From Staphylococcus argensis (lineage in GTDB: Bacteria; Bacillota; Bacilli; Staphylococcales; Staphylococcaceae), in NCBI RefSeq assembly GCF_002902305.1, contig NZ_PPPX01000001.1, forward strand, positions 23,633 to 87,632: a DNA stretch of 64,000 bases. Direction: 5' to 3'. Position 1 is the stretch's first letter; every line of letters begins with the position of its first letter. Position numbers and translations under genes: made by a program. Shown here piece by piece: positions 29,537 through 38,609 of the stretch. The notes beneath the pieces were generated by a model. The model made no database searches. It was not told the origin of the DNA and saw nothing but the letters and a program-made list of their open reading frames with translations.

Positions 29537-29929
29537 TTACTTCTTAACGTCGCTTTTATCTTCTACTTTACCGCTGAAATCATCGTCGCCATAAGTCATG
29601 TACGGTGGACGATAAATAAAGAACTTCTTACCGTCTTTAACGACATGCGGTTTCTCATCACCGTCATCAATGATGTGCTCATAAACGTGATCGAGCGATG
29701 GGTGGTAATGTTTAACTTTAGAAGAGCCGTTCTCTTTATAAGCGACATCTGTCTTCGCATCTTCAGCGTCACCATTGTTTAAGACTTCGTAGTAAACGAG
29801 ATCGTAAGTATTGTTTTTACTTGCATCTGAACTTGGCTTCTTTGAACCCTTATCGCTATCCTCACAGGCACTTAAGAATACTGTGGTGCTGAGCACGAGT
29901 GTGAGAATCATTAAAATGCTTTTTTTCAT
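29537..29929 (-). CDS. Small lipoprotein, unknown function
   Basis: 130 residues. The lipobox LSAC (residues about 19-22) follows a classical signal peptide (MKKSILMILTLVLSTTVF), and then comes an acidic Ser/Lys linker. The folded part contains YDLVYYEVLNNGDAEDAKTDVA and KKFFIYRPPYMTYGDDDF. The SD AGGAG is present. It precedes the serine-rich secreted protein. One protein is membrane-anchored and acidic and the other is secreted and basic, so they may bind each other. I cannot name the family. Confidence 0.65.
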   Translation of the reverse strand: MKKSILMILTLVLSTTVFLSACEDSDKGSKKPSSDASKNNTYDLVYYEVLNNGDAEDAKTDVAYKENGSSKVKHYHPSLDHVYEHIIDDGDEKPHVVKDGKKFFIYRPPYMTYGDDDFSGKVEDKSDVKK

Positions 29930-30200
29930 AAAACATATAACTCCTTTGTATTATATTCATTATTTAACATATCGTAATTGAATTGAGATATGTAGGAGAT
30001 TCTGAAATCTGAGATTAAATATAAATATTAGTTATTTCCTGAGTGGGATGACCAAATATTATCTAAATGCGTAAAATTCTCCCCTCTGATTTCCCAAGTG
30101 CCTTTTACCATACATATCGCCTGCTGAAATTAGCGAGATTAGAGTAAATGCAACCAGGGAATTTATAACTATAATCGTAATACTAGAGGAGGATGAACCT

Positions 30201-31280
30201 ATGGACAATAAACAGTTAGGTAACTCAGGCTTGAGAGTGTCTCAATATGCATTAGGCTCAGTGCCATTCTCAGGTACGAATGGCTTCGAGAATGCTGGGG
30301 GTATTTCAAAGAAAGAACTCAATTACATGATTGACTATGCAATTGACCAAGGTATCAATCAATTTGATACAGCAAATTTATACGCAGAGGGAGATGCTGA
30401 GCTCGCGTTAGGTAAGGCGATTCGCAACCACCGTGACGAGATGGTGATTAGTTCGAAGACAGGTTTCCCACTATCCGATAATCCTAATTTCCAAGGTGGA
30501 ACGCGTTCAAATATTGAGAAGTCAATCGATGAGTCACTACAAAGATTAGGAACTGACCATATTGATTTATACTATATGCATTTATGGGATGGTAATGTTC
30601 CAGTTGAAGAAACCATTCAAGCGATGAATGATTTAATACAGAAAGGCAAGATTCGTTATTGGGGCGTTTCGAATTACAGTGCTTGGTCACTGGCGCAAAC
30701 GGTAACGAAAGCGACAGAGAACAACATGGCGCCTCCTGTAGCTCAACAAATTTATTATACACCAGAAGCGAGAGAAGCGGAATATGAGTTGCTTCCGGCT
30801 GCCCGTGAGCTCGGTGTGGGTAATAGTATTTGGTCTCCACTTGGCGAAGGGCTCTTAACTGGTAAGATTACTCGCGATAATAAACAAGGTCAACCCGGTA
30901 CGCGTCAAGGTGACGGTTGGGCAGAGCCTTATGTTAAAGATTACAATTTATTATATAACTTAGTTGACGTTCTTCAAGAAATTGCGAACCATCACCAAGT
31001 ATCGGTGCCTCAAGTTACTTTAGCGTGGTTGAGAGAGCGTCCGAATGTAGATTCACTTGTCTTAGCCGCACGCAATAAAGAGCAACTTATCGATAATATT
31101 GCTTCTTATCAATTACAGTTGACGAAAGATGAGCAGGATAAGATTACTGAGCTTACACAACCAGAACCATTATATCCGCATTGGCATCGTGCGATGAATT
31201 CAGCAGAACTTGGTTCTCCTGCTGAGCAAGCGTACTTGAAAGAGTTTGGAGATTTAATGAAGCGTAAGCAACAGAAATAA
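30201..31280 (+). CDS. Aldo/keto reductase
   Basis: 359 residues. The AKR tetrad is visible: Asp in FDTANLYAEG (residues about 53-62, with Tyr), Lys in VISSKTGFP, and His in YYMHLWDG. The cofactor-binding end is WLRERPNVDSLVLAARNKEQL, with a KxxNxxQ-like segment. The length and the opening GNSGLRVSQYALGS fit the voltage-gated-K-channel-beta-like or YdbC/YhdN group of NADPH reductases. The SD GAGGAGGA is strong. The substrate is unknown. Confidence 0.88.
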   Translation: MDNKQLGNSGLRVSQYALGSVPFSGTNGFENAGGISKKELNYMIDYAIDQGINQFDTANLYAEGDAELALGKAIRNHRDEMVISSKTGFPLSDNPNFQGGTRSNIEKSIDESLQRLGTDHIDLYYMHLWDGNVPVEETIQAMNDLIQKGKIRYWGVSNYSAWSLAQTVTKATENNMAPPVAQQIYYTPEAREAEYELLPAARELGVGNSIWSPLGEGLLTGKITRDNKQGQPGTRQGDGWAEPYVKDYNLLYNLVDVLQEIANHHQVSVPQVTLAWLRERPNVDSLVLAARNKEQLIDNIASYQLQLTKDEQDKITELTQPEPLYPHWHRAMNSAELGSPAEQAYLKEFGDLMKRKQQK

Positions 31281-31341
31281 TGAACTTTTATTTGTCAAAA
31301 TGATTGATTTAAATAATATTTTGTTTTTATTTGACGCTTTC

Positions 31342-31400
31342 CCTTGGGGAGGGGGGAGAAGCACAGAAATCTATGATTTCGTTGTGCTTCCCCCACAAGG
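31342..31400. repeat. Dispersed palindrome, copy 4
   Basis: CCTTGGGGA...GAAGCAC pairs with GTGCTTCCCCCACAAGG, with an inner CAGAAATC / GATTTCG. It is the largest copy of this palindrome family in the window. Confidence 0.7.
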
Positions 31401-31455
31401 ATGGCTAGAGTTCAAAGCAACGAAAGTTATTTTGAATTCAGCCATCTACTGTGAG

Positions 31456-31540
31456 CATTCAACTAATTTCTTTTGCTTAGAAAGCTCAAGAAATGGATTT
31501 TCATTGCAGCCTTAATCCCTCAAGCGTGTCAAGACGTCCT
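31456..31540 (+). repeat. Second dispersed repeat family, copy 1
   Basis: CATTCAACTAATTTCTTTTGCTT, then AAGAAATGGATTTTCATTGCAG, then ATCCCTCAAGCGTGTCAAG. It matches the longer copies at 40997 and 55993 and appears truncated on the right. Confidence 0.6.
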
Positions 31541-31850
31541 TAAAAACAAATATGAAACCGATCATTTAATTATATTTAATATGTTTCTTGTTCATTATTT
31601 CTTAGCAAGAACTAATATAGCGCGTTCATTATTAAGCTAGAAAGTTAGTTTCTTAATGAATAAGAACAATCTTAGCAGTTAGATATTTCAACTTACTTTC
31701 TCTAATTTTCAATTGAGATTTAAGCATAAATTTAATGTTTTTTTGCATAAATATACCTTGAGTTTATCAATTAAGCTTATATTGTATGTAAGTGAATATT
31801 GCTTCACTCAGTACAACTTAATTAGATTGCAAAAGTAAAACTAATACAAT

Positions 31851-31888
31851 ATCGCCCGTACTATCGAAAAGCAGGTAGTACGGGCGAT
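31851..31888. terminator. Terminator of the minus-strand dehydrogenase
   Basis: ATCGCCCGTACTA / TAGTACGGGCGAT perfect stem with A/T on both sides. Confidence 0.9.
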
Positions 31889-31909
31889 TACTATATTCAT
31901 ACCATTTGA

Positions 31910-32851
31910 TTAAAGATTTTCTTGAGCAAGTTGAATTGCGGATTGAATATAATCTGCGGCATCTTTCACGCGTCGTGTTTCGTCTTCGTTAAGCTCAATT
32001 GCATAACGTTCAACGATACCATTTTTATCCACTAAAGTAGGCAAACTCATCGCACAGTGGTCTAAATCGTACTCGCCGTTAAGTGGGGCGGTGATAGGTA
32101 AGATTGAGCGCTCGTTGAGTAAGAGATGACGGATGAGAGACGTTGTTGCACGAGAAACTGTACTGCTCGTCCAACCCTTGTTCTTCAAGACGTCAAATGC
32201 TACTTTATCCACCTGATCTGTAATGGCTTGTTGATCAATCGGTTCAACATTCGCCAATTTCTCATATTCTGCAATAGGCATGCCGAAGATTGTGACTTTA
32301 CTCCATACAGGCACAGCATTTTTACCATGTTCACCAATCACGAAAGCATTTACGGATTTCGGATCAATTTGGTAATGTTGCGCAATCAATGTTCTGAAAC
32401 GCGCACTCTCCAACAAAGTACCTGTTCCCATAATCTTCTCTTTCGGATAATCCACGTGATCTTGAGCGAGATACGTCATCGCATCAACTGGATTTGTGAT
32501 AAAGATGACAAGCGCGCTTTGCGTCACTTGCGCGATACGTTGCATAATATCTGTCACGAGACTTGCGTTATCCTTTGTGAGAGCGACACGGTCTGGCATA
32601 TTCGGATCCATAGGTGCACTTGCTGAGATAGCGATTACGTCAGCATCGTGAAGGTCAGCATAATCTCCACGATGGATATCGATGTGATTAACGCTTTCTA
32701 AACCTTGCATATGTACATGGTCGAGTGCTTCACCATAAGCGAGATTCTCGTTGCTATCGATTACGGTGATTTCAGAGAATAAATTCTCATATTGAATATC
32801 TGTGAGTATTTGGCTTCCTACGTGCCCAATTCCGATAAGACCCAATTTCAT
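31910..32851 (-). CDS. L-2-hydroxyisocaproate/L-lactate dehydrogenase-like enzyme
   Basis: 313 residues of the LDH/MDH superfamily. The NAD motif is GLIGIGHVGSQI (residues about 4-15), with Asp in VIDSNE ending strand 2. NPVDAMTYL, GTGTLLESARFR (substrate Arg) and FVIGEHGKNAVPVW (catalytic His) follow. The GTGTLL form, in place of GTVLD, is the one I associate with lactobacillary L-2-hydroxyisocaproate dehydrogenase. A branched 2-oxoacid/2-hydroxyacid interconversion is therefore likelier than lactate. The ilvE product at 47.5 kb makes such 2-oxoacids. Confidence 0.8.
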   Translation of the reverse strand: MKLGLIGIGHVGSQILTDIQYENLFSEITVIDSNENLAYGEALDHVHMQGLESVNHIDIHRGDYADLHDADVIAISASAPMDPNMPDRVALTKDNASLVTDIMQRIAQVTQSALVIFITNPVDAMTYLAQDHVDYPKEKIMGTGTLLESARFRTLIAQHYQIDPKSVNAFVIGEHGKNAVPVWSKVTIFGMPIAEYEKLANVEPIDQQAITDQVDKVAFDVLKNKGWTSSTVSRATTSLIRHLLLNERSILPITAPLNGEYDLDHCAMSLPTLVDKNGIVERYAIELNEDETRRVKDAADYIQSAIQLAQENL

Positions 32852-33020
32852 ATTGATTCACCTCAAATAATTTGTCGATAATTTAACTTTATCACACTAT
32901 AGCTTTAGAAAGCTGAGTTATCGGCTTTTAGGTGATGAGATTTTAGATAAAATTAAGGTAAATGGATATATTTTATTAATTTTGCATAAATATACAAAAT
33001 AGAGAAATCGTGATATGATT

Positions 33021-33060
33021 ATAGAGTCATCTATTCGTGACAAATACGTCATGAGGAGGT
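33021..33060 (+). promoter_or_regulatory. Leader of Fst-type toxin 1
   Basis: ATAGAGTCATCT at 33021 recurs at 33434 and, as ATAGAGTCGTCT, at 33632, in front of each toxin copy. A TACGTCA-GGAGG motif follows. In characterised Fst loci, repeats in the leader pair with the antitoxin RNA. Confidence 0.5.
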
Positions 33061-33068
33061 GAGTTGTC

Positions 33069-33173
33069 GTGTTTGAATCGATAATAAATACTATACTAAC
33101 TACTATCAGTAGTTGTATAGTTATTGCGTTTAAGAACTGGTTACAAGAACGCAATAAAAAAGATGACAAATAA
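33069..33173 (+). CDS. Fst-family type I toxin, copy 1
   Basis: 34 residues from GTG 33069, with the SD AGGAGGT 8 bases upstream: (M)FESIINTILTTISSCIV, then FKNWLQERNKKDDK. It is one transmembrane helix with a charged tail. The pattern ILTTxxSCIVxxFKxWL-R-KK is that of Fst/Par toxins in staphylococci and enterococci, which damage the membrane when not held by an antisense RNA. A bidirectional terminator follows at once. Confidence 0.85.
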   Translation: MFESIINTILTTISSCIVIAFKNWLQERNKKDDK

Positions 33174-33185
33174 CCAGCACTAATA

Positions 33186-33222
33186 AACCCCCATGCTAGG
33201 TCAGTAGCATGGGGGTTTGGTA
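33186..33222. terminator. Bidirectional terminator of toxin copy 1
   Basis: AACCCCCATGCTA / TAGCATGGGGGTTT. Fst loci share such a terminator between the toxin mRNA and the convergent antitoxin RNA. Confidence 0.85.
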
Positions 33223-33433
33223 ATGTTATCGTGTTTGAATTACTCTTATATAATACCTTAAAGGTATTAAGAATGCAAGTGAAAAGATGCTATAGATGTA
33301 TACATCTGGATAATTATGTAAGTTGTTATAAGTAGTTTAAGTATAAATCTTTAATGTTAGTTTTAATTCATACCTAGATGATAAGTCCTTGTCATTACAA
33401 ATATCGCTATACTACCGACCTAGCATGGGGAGC
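33223..33433 (-). ncRNA. Region expected to encode antitoxin RNA of toxin copy 1
   Basis: No ORF. The stretch lies between the bidirectional terminator and the next leader. It begins opposite a possible half-copy of the stem (CTAGCATGGGG at 33420). A convergent antisense RNA is expected here from the Fst family layout; no transcript is proven. Confidence 0.3.
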
Positions 33434-33483
33434 ATAGAGTCATCTGACCATAGTTAATACGTCAGGAGGATATGATATCTGAT

Positions 33484-33585
33484 ATGTGATACATTAAATA
33501 CCTTATACTAACTACTTTAGGTAGTTGTATAGTAGTCGCGTTTAAATATTGGTTAGTTAAGCGTGATAAAAAAGACGACGAATAA
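33484..33585 (+). pseudogene. Fst-type toxin copy 2, second codon is a stop
   Basis: ATG at 33484 is followed directly by TGA. The same frame then reads YIKYLILTTLGSCIVVAFKYW and LVKRDKKDDE, clearly an Fst toxin body. An AGGAGGA SD lies 13 bases upstream. Another ATG at 33472 is in the same frame and meets the same stop. It is therefore silenced. Confidence 0.75.
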
Positions 33586-33595
33586 CCAACACTAA

Positions 33596-33630
33596 TAAAC
33601 CCCCATGCTAGTGCTAGTAGCATGGGGGAG
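33596..33630. terminator. Terminator of toxin copy 2
   Basis: AACCCCCATGCTAGTG / CTAGTAGCATGGGGGA, almost identical to the stem at 33186. Confidence 0.8.
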
Positions 33631-33669
33631 TATAGAGTCGTCTGTCCTTGCCCAAAATTGGGACAGCGC

Positions 33670-33771
33670 ATGCCTGACGTATTAATACAAGCGATACTAA
33701 CTACTTTAGGTAGTTGTATAGTTGCGTTTAAGCACTGGTTAGATAAACGCAATAAAAAAGATGACAAATAA
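33670..33771 (+). CDS. Fst-type toxin, copy 3, without a usable SD
   Basis: 33 codons: MPDVLIQAILTTLGSCIVAF then KHWLDKRNKKDDK. The toxin body is intact, but no AGGAGG precedes the ATG. The first codons overlap CCTGACGTATTAA (33673-33685), the exact reverse complement of the copy-2 leader TTAATACGTCAGG (33454-33466). A small inversion therefore seems to have replaced the original 5' end. Expression is doubtful. Confidence 0.5.
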   Translation: MPDVLIQAILTTLGSCIVAFKHWLDKRNKKDDK

Positions 33772-33995
33772 CCAACACTACACTCATATCATACTATTAA
33801 CATTGTGCGTAAGATAATAATAAGTATATGAGTTATTTTTATTATACTTCAATTCAGCACGATAAAGCAATAGAAAAGCGCACTATTTTAAAAATTGTTT
33901 AATAGCTTTTGGATGCAAGTTTTCGTGCTAATACACTCTATAAATCCCTATACTTCCCGACTGATGAATCTTCTTCCATGTTCACTATACACCGA

Positions 33996-35762
<1,767 letters not shown>

Positions 35763-35883
35763 CTAGGAGGGCTTAAGTGGAGAGGTTTAAGAGAAGCGAT
35801 TAAGAGAAATCAACTGATAGGCAGGTGAATTGTGGCAGTTAAGAGTATAATCAATATGATTTCTAATATAAGTAGTAAATATT

Positions 35884-35914
35884 AAAAAAGCACATCCTTA
35901 AGAAGGAATGCGCA
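35884..35914 (-). terminator. Terminator downstream of the TPP aptamer
   Basis: Read on the minus strand: GCGCATTCCTT CTT AAGGATGTGC followed by TTTTTT. It lies between aptamer and thiC, so it is the probable off-state of the switch. Confidence 0.75.
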
Positions 35915-36092
35915 AAGAACGACATGCAGAAACGCCTCGTATGTAAGTCACATTTATTCTACAAGCGCTCAATAATGGTAGAGTTCGCACTGATCACGTG
36001 TTATCCATATGTAATCCCACGTGGATTGACTTACAAAACGATAGAGTAGAGCAAATTAAGCCCTTATATATTTACTACTCTTCGTACGTTCA

Positions 36093-36178
36093 TTTGCTTC
36101 CCTACGCTAGTATTATCTAGTTCAGGTCCAAAGGGTTGAGGAATCCTCCTCTTTCAGCACTTTAAAGCACCCCTAGCA
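36093..36178 (-). promoter_or_regulatory. TPP riboswitch (THI element) for thiC
   Basis: On the minus strand the sequence has GGGGTGC near the 5' end, then CTGAAAGAGG, ACCCTTTGGACCTGAACTAG, and ATACTAGCGTAGGGAAG. These are the conserved THI-box segments in order. The 180 bases to the terminator contain complementary segments around GTAAGTC that could act as an antiterminator. Confidence 0.93.
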
Positions 36179-36443
36179 ATGTAATATGAAATTACATTTA
36201 TATCATAGCAATAATTAACAGAAGTTACAAACTTATATTGGAGGAATAACTTTACATATTTTTGTAAGTAGCTTTATAAAAGTGAAAACAATAATACATT
36301 AACTTATAAGCGTCTCTTAGAAACGTATGTTTTCTTCTGATTTAATCTATATTTTATATCGGAGAGTATGCGCGTTTACTATTGTTCAGGTAGTAAATTA
36401 TAATAGTAGAAACTAGTATATTCTCCCGAAAGAAGGTTTTACC

Positions 36444-37517
36444 ATGTCTCCACAAATAATAGATATTCATCATCATATTATCCCTCAAATATATAAACGC
36501 GCATTGAAGAAGATTGGTGTGACGACAGCGGGCGGTTATCCTATTAAAGATTGGGAGCCTGAAGATAGTCTACAAATGATGGATGAGTTAGGTATTGATG
36601 TCGGTGTGACTTCAATTTCAGAGCCGGCGACACTTCCTTTTAAGAAAAAGAAAGCAGCGAAAGTCGCACGTCAAGTCAACGAATATCAAGCTAAACTCAA
36701 GGCGAAGTATCCTGGGCGTTTCAAAAGTTTCGCTTTACTCCCTATGCCTCACGTCAAAGAATCTATCGCAGAAGTGAAATATGCGCTTGAGGAATTAAAG
36801 TTAGATGGCATTGGTTTGTTGTCTAACTATGGCGATGCGTATTTAGGCGATGATCAGTTCGATTCAGTGATGGCTGAGATTAACCGTCATCAAGGTATCG
36901 TCTTTGTACATCCAAGTTCGACTTCAGATAAAGTGGCGAAACCGCAGTATGTCTTTGCAGATTTCCTCGAAGAATTTACGTTCAATACGACACGTGCAGC
37001 AACGAACCTTGTACTCAGTGGCACGATGGAGCGTTACGATCAGTTGAAGTTTATTCTCGCACATGCAGGTGGAACGTTACCTTATTTGAAATGGCGTATT
37101 CATGAGGCGTTAGAGACCCAACGTTATATTATGGAAGATCCGAAATCGCGTTTGCAGCCGATGATGGGGAATAAGAAGAAAGATTTAGTGAAGACGGTTA
37201 TCAAACACCCTGTGAAATATGTGAAGATGTTTAAGCAGTATAAACATGGGCTTGATGGCTGGAACACGTTAAACTCAACTGTTTCGGAATACTTTAGTCG
37301 ATTCTATTATGACACAGCTTTATCGACAGGGGATGCGACCTTTGCGAGCTTAAAAGAAACGACGGATGTGTCACATGTGCTCTTCGGTTCAGATGCGCAT
37401 TATGCACCAGATTCTTGGATAGATAAAATGCAACAAGATATAAGTCGTACAAATTACTTCACTCAAGAAGAAAAAGAAGATATATTTAACCGAAATAGCA
37501 AACAACTATTCTCATAA
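36444..37517 (+). CDS. Amidohydrolase_2-family metal-dependent hydrolase (ACMSD-like)
   Basis: 357 residues. The metal site is outlined by DIHHHIIP (residues about 6-13), FVHPSS (His), LAHAGGTLPY (His) and FGSDAHYAP (Asp), which matches Amidohydrolase_2 proteins such as aminocarboxymuconate-semialdehyde decarboxylase. Substrates in this family are aromatic or uracil-like carboxylates; the actual one is unknown. The SD GAAGG is modest. It is monocistronic, closed by a very long hairpin. Confidence 0.8.
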   Translation: MSPQIIDIHHHIIPQIYKRALKKIGVTTAGGYPIKDWEPEDSLQMMDELGIDVGVTSISEPATLPFKKKKAAKVARQVNEYQAKLKAKYPGRFKSFALLPMPHVKESIAEVKYALEELKLDGIGLLSNYGDAYLGDDQFDSVMAEINRHQGIVFVHPSSTSDKVAKPQYVFADFLEEFTFNTTRAATNLVLSGTMERYDQLKFILAHAGGTLPYLKWRIHEALETQRYIMEDPKSRLQPMMGNKKKDLVKTVIKHPVKYVKMFKQYKHGLDGWNTLNSTVSEYFSRFYYDTALSTGDATFASLKETTDVSHVLFGSDAHYAPDSWIDKMQQDISRTNYFTQEEKEDIFNRNSKQLFS

Positions 37518-37522
37518 AAAAG

Positions 37523-37609
37523 AAGCTGGATTCCGTTGGCGTTCCCCATGTTAAACGAAGTATATTTATACTTAAATCTAACGATAGGGGCAAACGAAAT
37601 CCAGCTTTT
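37523..37609. terminator. Long palindromic terminator
   Basis: AAGCTGGATTCCGTTGGCG-TTCCCC pairs imperfectly with GGGG-CAAACGAAATCCAGCTTTT over an internal loop of about 40 bases. It ends the amidohydrolase gene and is U-rich on the plus strand. Confidence 0.75.
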
Positions 37610-37616
37610 ACATTCA

Positions 37617-37814
37617 TTATTCAGGGTATTTGTCTGATTTACTAATATTTCCATTCTCATCGAGCAGGGGAGTAAGACCGCCGCCAGTTGAAATCCAACT
37701 TGCTAAATATTGATTTCCGGTCACTTTGTCAGTCAATATATAAGTTCTAATATTCTTATCACTCGAAGCTTTCTCCGTTACGAAACGGTCTTCATCTTTA
37801 TCTTTACCAAAGAT
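37617..37814 (-). pseudogene. DUF6440-like ORF lacking a normal start codon
   Basis: 65 sense codons read IFGKDKDEDRFVTEKASS, then TYILTDKVTGNQYLASW and ISTGGGLTPLLDENGNIS. The end VTGxQYL--x-x-GGGLTPLLDxxG is typical of the DUF6440 family, which normally starts MFGK. Here that position is ATC (37812-37814), and a stop (TGA) lies only four codons further upstream. Either an ATC start is used or the start has mutated. Confidence 0.5.
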
Positions 37815-37829
37815 AGTATCATCTCACTT

Positions 37830-38050
37830 TCTAAATAATGATTCATGCTTTCTATATTGACTTTCGTCATTCTTTTTATAATCAAACTATGTTTAAGAGC
37901 ATGTAGTATTGTTAATACCAGACCAAAGCATGCTCGTAAATGGTGACGGTCAACTAAAGCTACTATAAATATGAGAATCGCTGTAATTGCATCAGTGATA
38001 AAACATACTGAACCGCGGCCTGCAAATTTGCCCAATCCTCGTATAAATAG
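37830..38050 (-). pseudogene. Degenerate small membrane-protein gene
   Basis: The minus frame TAILIFIVALVDRHHLRACF and then GLVLTILHALKHSLIIKR lines up with the next gene upstream (LIMALVGHHSVLAFFAVVLI), including the HH pair and the final HYLE/DHLE. It has no clear start of its own after the terminator at 38052. It looks like a decayed duplicate. Confidence 0.4.
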
Positions 38051-38083
38051 AAAAAACTGCGCCCTTACCACGGCGCAGTTTTT
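38051..38083 (-). terminator. Terminator of the small membrane-protein operon
   Basis: AAAAAACTGCGCCC / GGCGCAGTTTTT, with the U-tract for the minus strand. Confidence 0.85.
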
Positions 38084-38098
38084 ACTAATCACAAACCC

Positions 38099-38299
38099 TT
38101 ATTCAAGATGGTCTCTATCATCCTCATGCGTAAAGTTCTTCTTATAATTAACGTACACTTTAAACAGTTGTAGAAGAATCAAGACTACCGCGAAGAAGGC
38201 TAAGACGGAATGATGACCGACTAAAGCCATGATGAGCATGATGATTGCCACAATCAACGTAACAATTGTCGCTAAAGGTGATAGCATACTGTTATCCAT
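38099..38299 (-). CDS. Small two-helix membrane protein
   Basis: 66 residues from ATG 38299 (MDNSMLSPLATIVTLIVAI), with an AAAGGAGTTGAAGG SD region. Two helices (about 7-28 and 33-50) flank GHHSV, then a charged tail KNFTHEDDRDHLE. The family is unknown. It follows another small membrane protein by 27 bases. Confidence 0.55.
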   Translation of the reverse strand: MDNSMLSPLATIVTLIVAIIMLIMALVGHHSVLAFFAVVLILLQLFKVYVNYKKNFTHEDDRDHLE

Positions 38300-38326
38300 T
38301 ACCTTCAACTCCTTTCGTTAGCGTTC

Positions 38327-38503
38327 TTAATCTTCTCTGGATCTTTGGCGATATTGAACATAATAGTAGATATTCATGATTACTCCCACAATACCGACAC
38401 TCATAACAACGTAGTGGTGATTGATGAAACCACTCACAATCAACGTGATTCCAAGAATCCAGCCTATGATGATCAGTACTAACATCGTGATGTTTGAACG
38501 CAA
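38327..38503 (-). CDS. Small two-helix membrane protein
   Basis: 58 residues from TTG 38503, after the SD GGAGTGAAG: (M)RSNITMLVLIIIGWILG, INHHYVVMSVGIVGVIMN and a basic end QYRQRSRED. It shares the helix-HH-helix layout with the next gene, so the two may be distant paralogues or partners. Its start overlaps the end of a short upstream frame (38479-38541). Confidence 0.5.
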   Translation of the reverse strand: MRSNITMLVLIIIGWILGITLIVSGFINHHYVVMSVGIVGVIMNIYYYVQYRQRSRED

Positions 38504-38541
38504 GGATCTTCACTCCATTCTGGGTAGTTGTAGCGTAACAT
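38479..38541 (-). CDS. Possible 20-residue ORF, remnant or overlapping gene
   Basis: MLRYNYPEWSEDPCVQTSRC. The frame is open further upstream (ILALIVASVYNRNKEKDFVI just before), which resembles a membrane anchor plus helix, but no start codon is available before it meets the end of the transporter gene. It is probably the 3' part of a gene truncated by that junction. Confidence 0.3.
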   Translation of the reverse strand: MLRYNYPEWSEDPCVQTSRC

Positions 38542-38609
38542 ATTTCGAAGTGCCTTAATAACAAAGTCTTTCTCTTTATTTCTATTATATACGCTGGCTA
38601 CAATTAAAG

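Larger units (their letters stand above)
31281..31849. other. 570-base intergenic stretch with two repeats
   Basis: It holds a long palindrome (31342-31400) and copy 1 of a second repeat family (31456-31540); the remainder is very AT-rich. A 71-codon frame at 31300-31515 runs straight through both repeats and has no SD, so I do not regard it as a gene. Confidence 0.6.

Noticed and set aside
31300..31515. 71-codon ORF
   Set aside because: Runs through a long palindrome and a dispersed repeat; no SD and no protein-like composition.
33462..33767. Minus-strand ORF of 101 codons over toxin copies 2 and 3
   Set aside because: It is the antisense of the repeated toxin sequences; the similarity to 32918-33169 is due only to the duplicated Fst copies.
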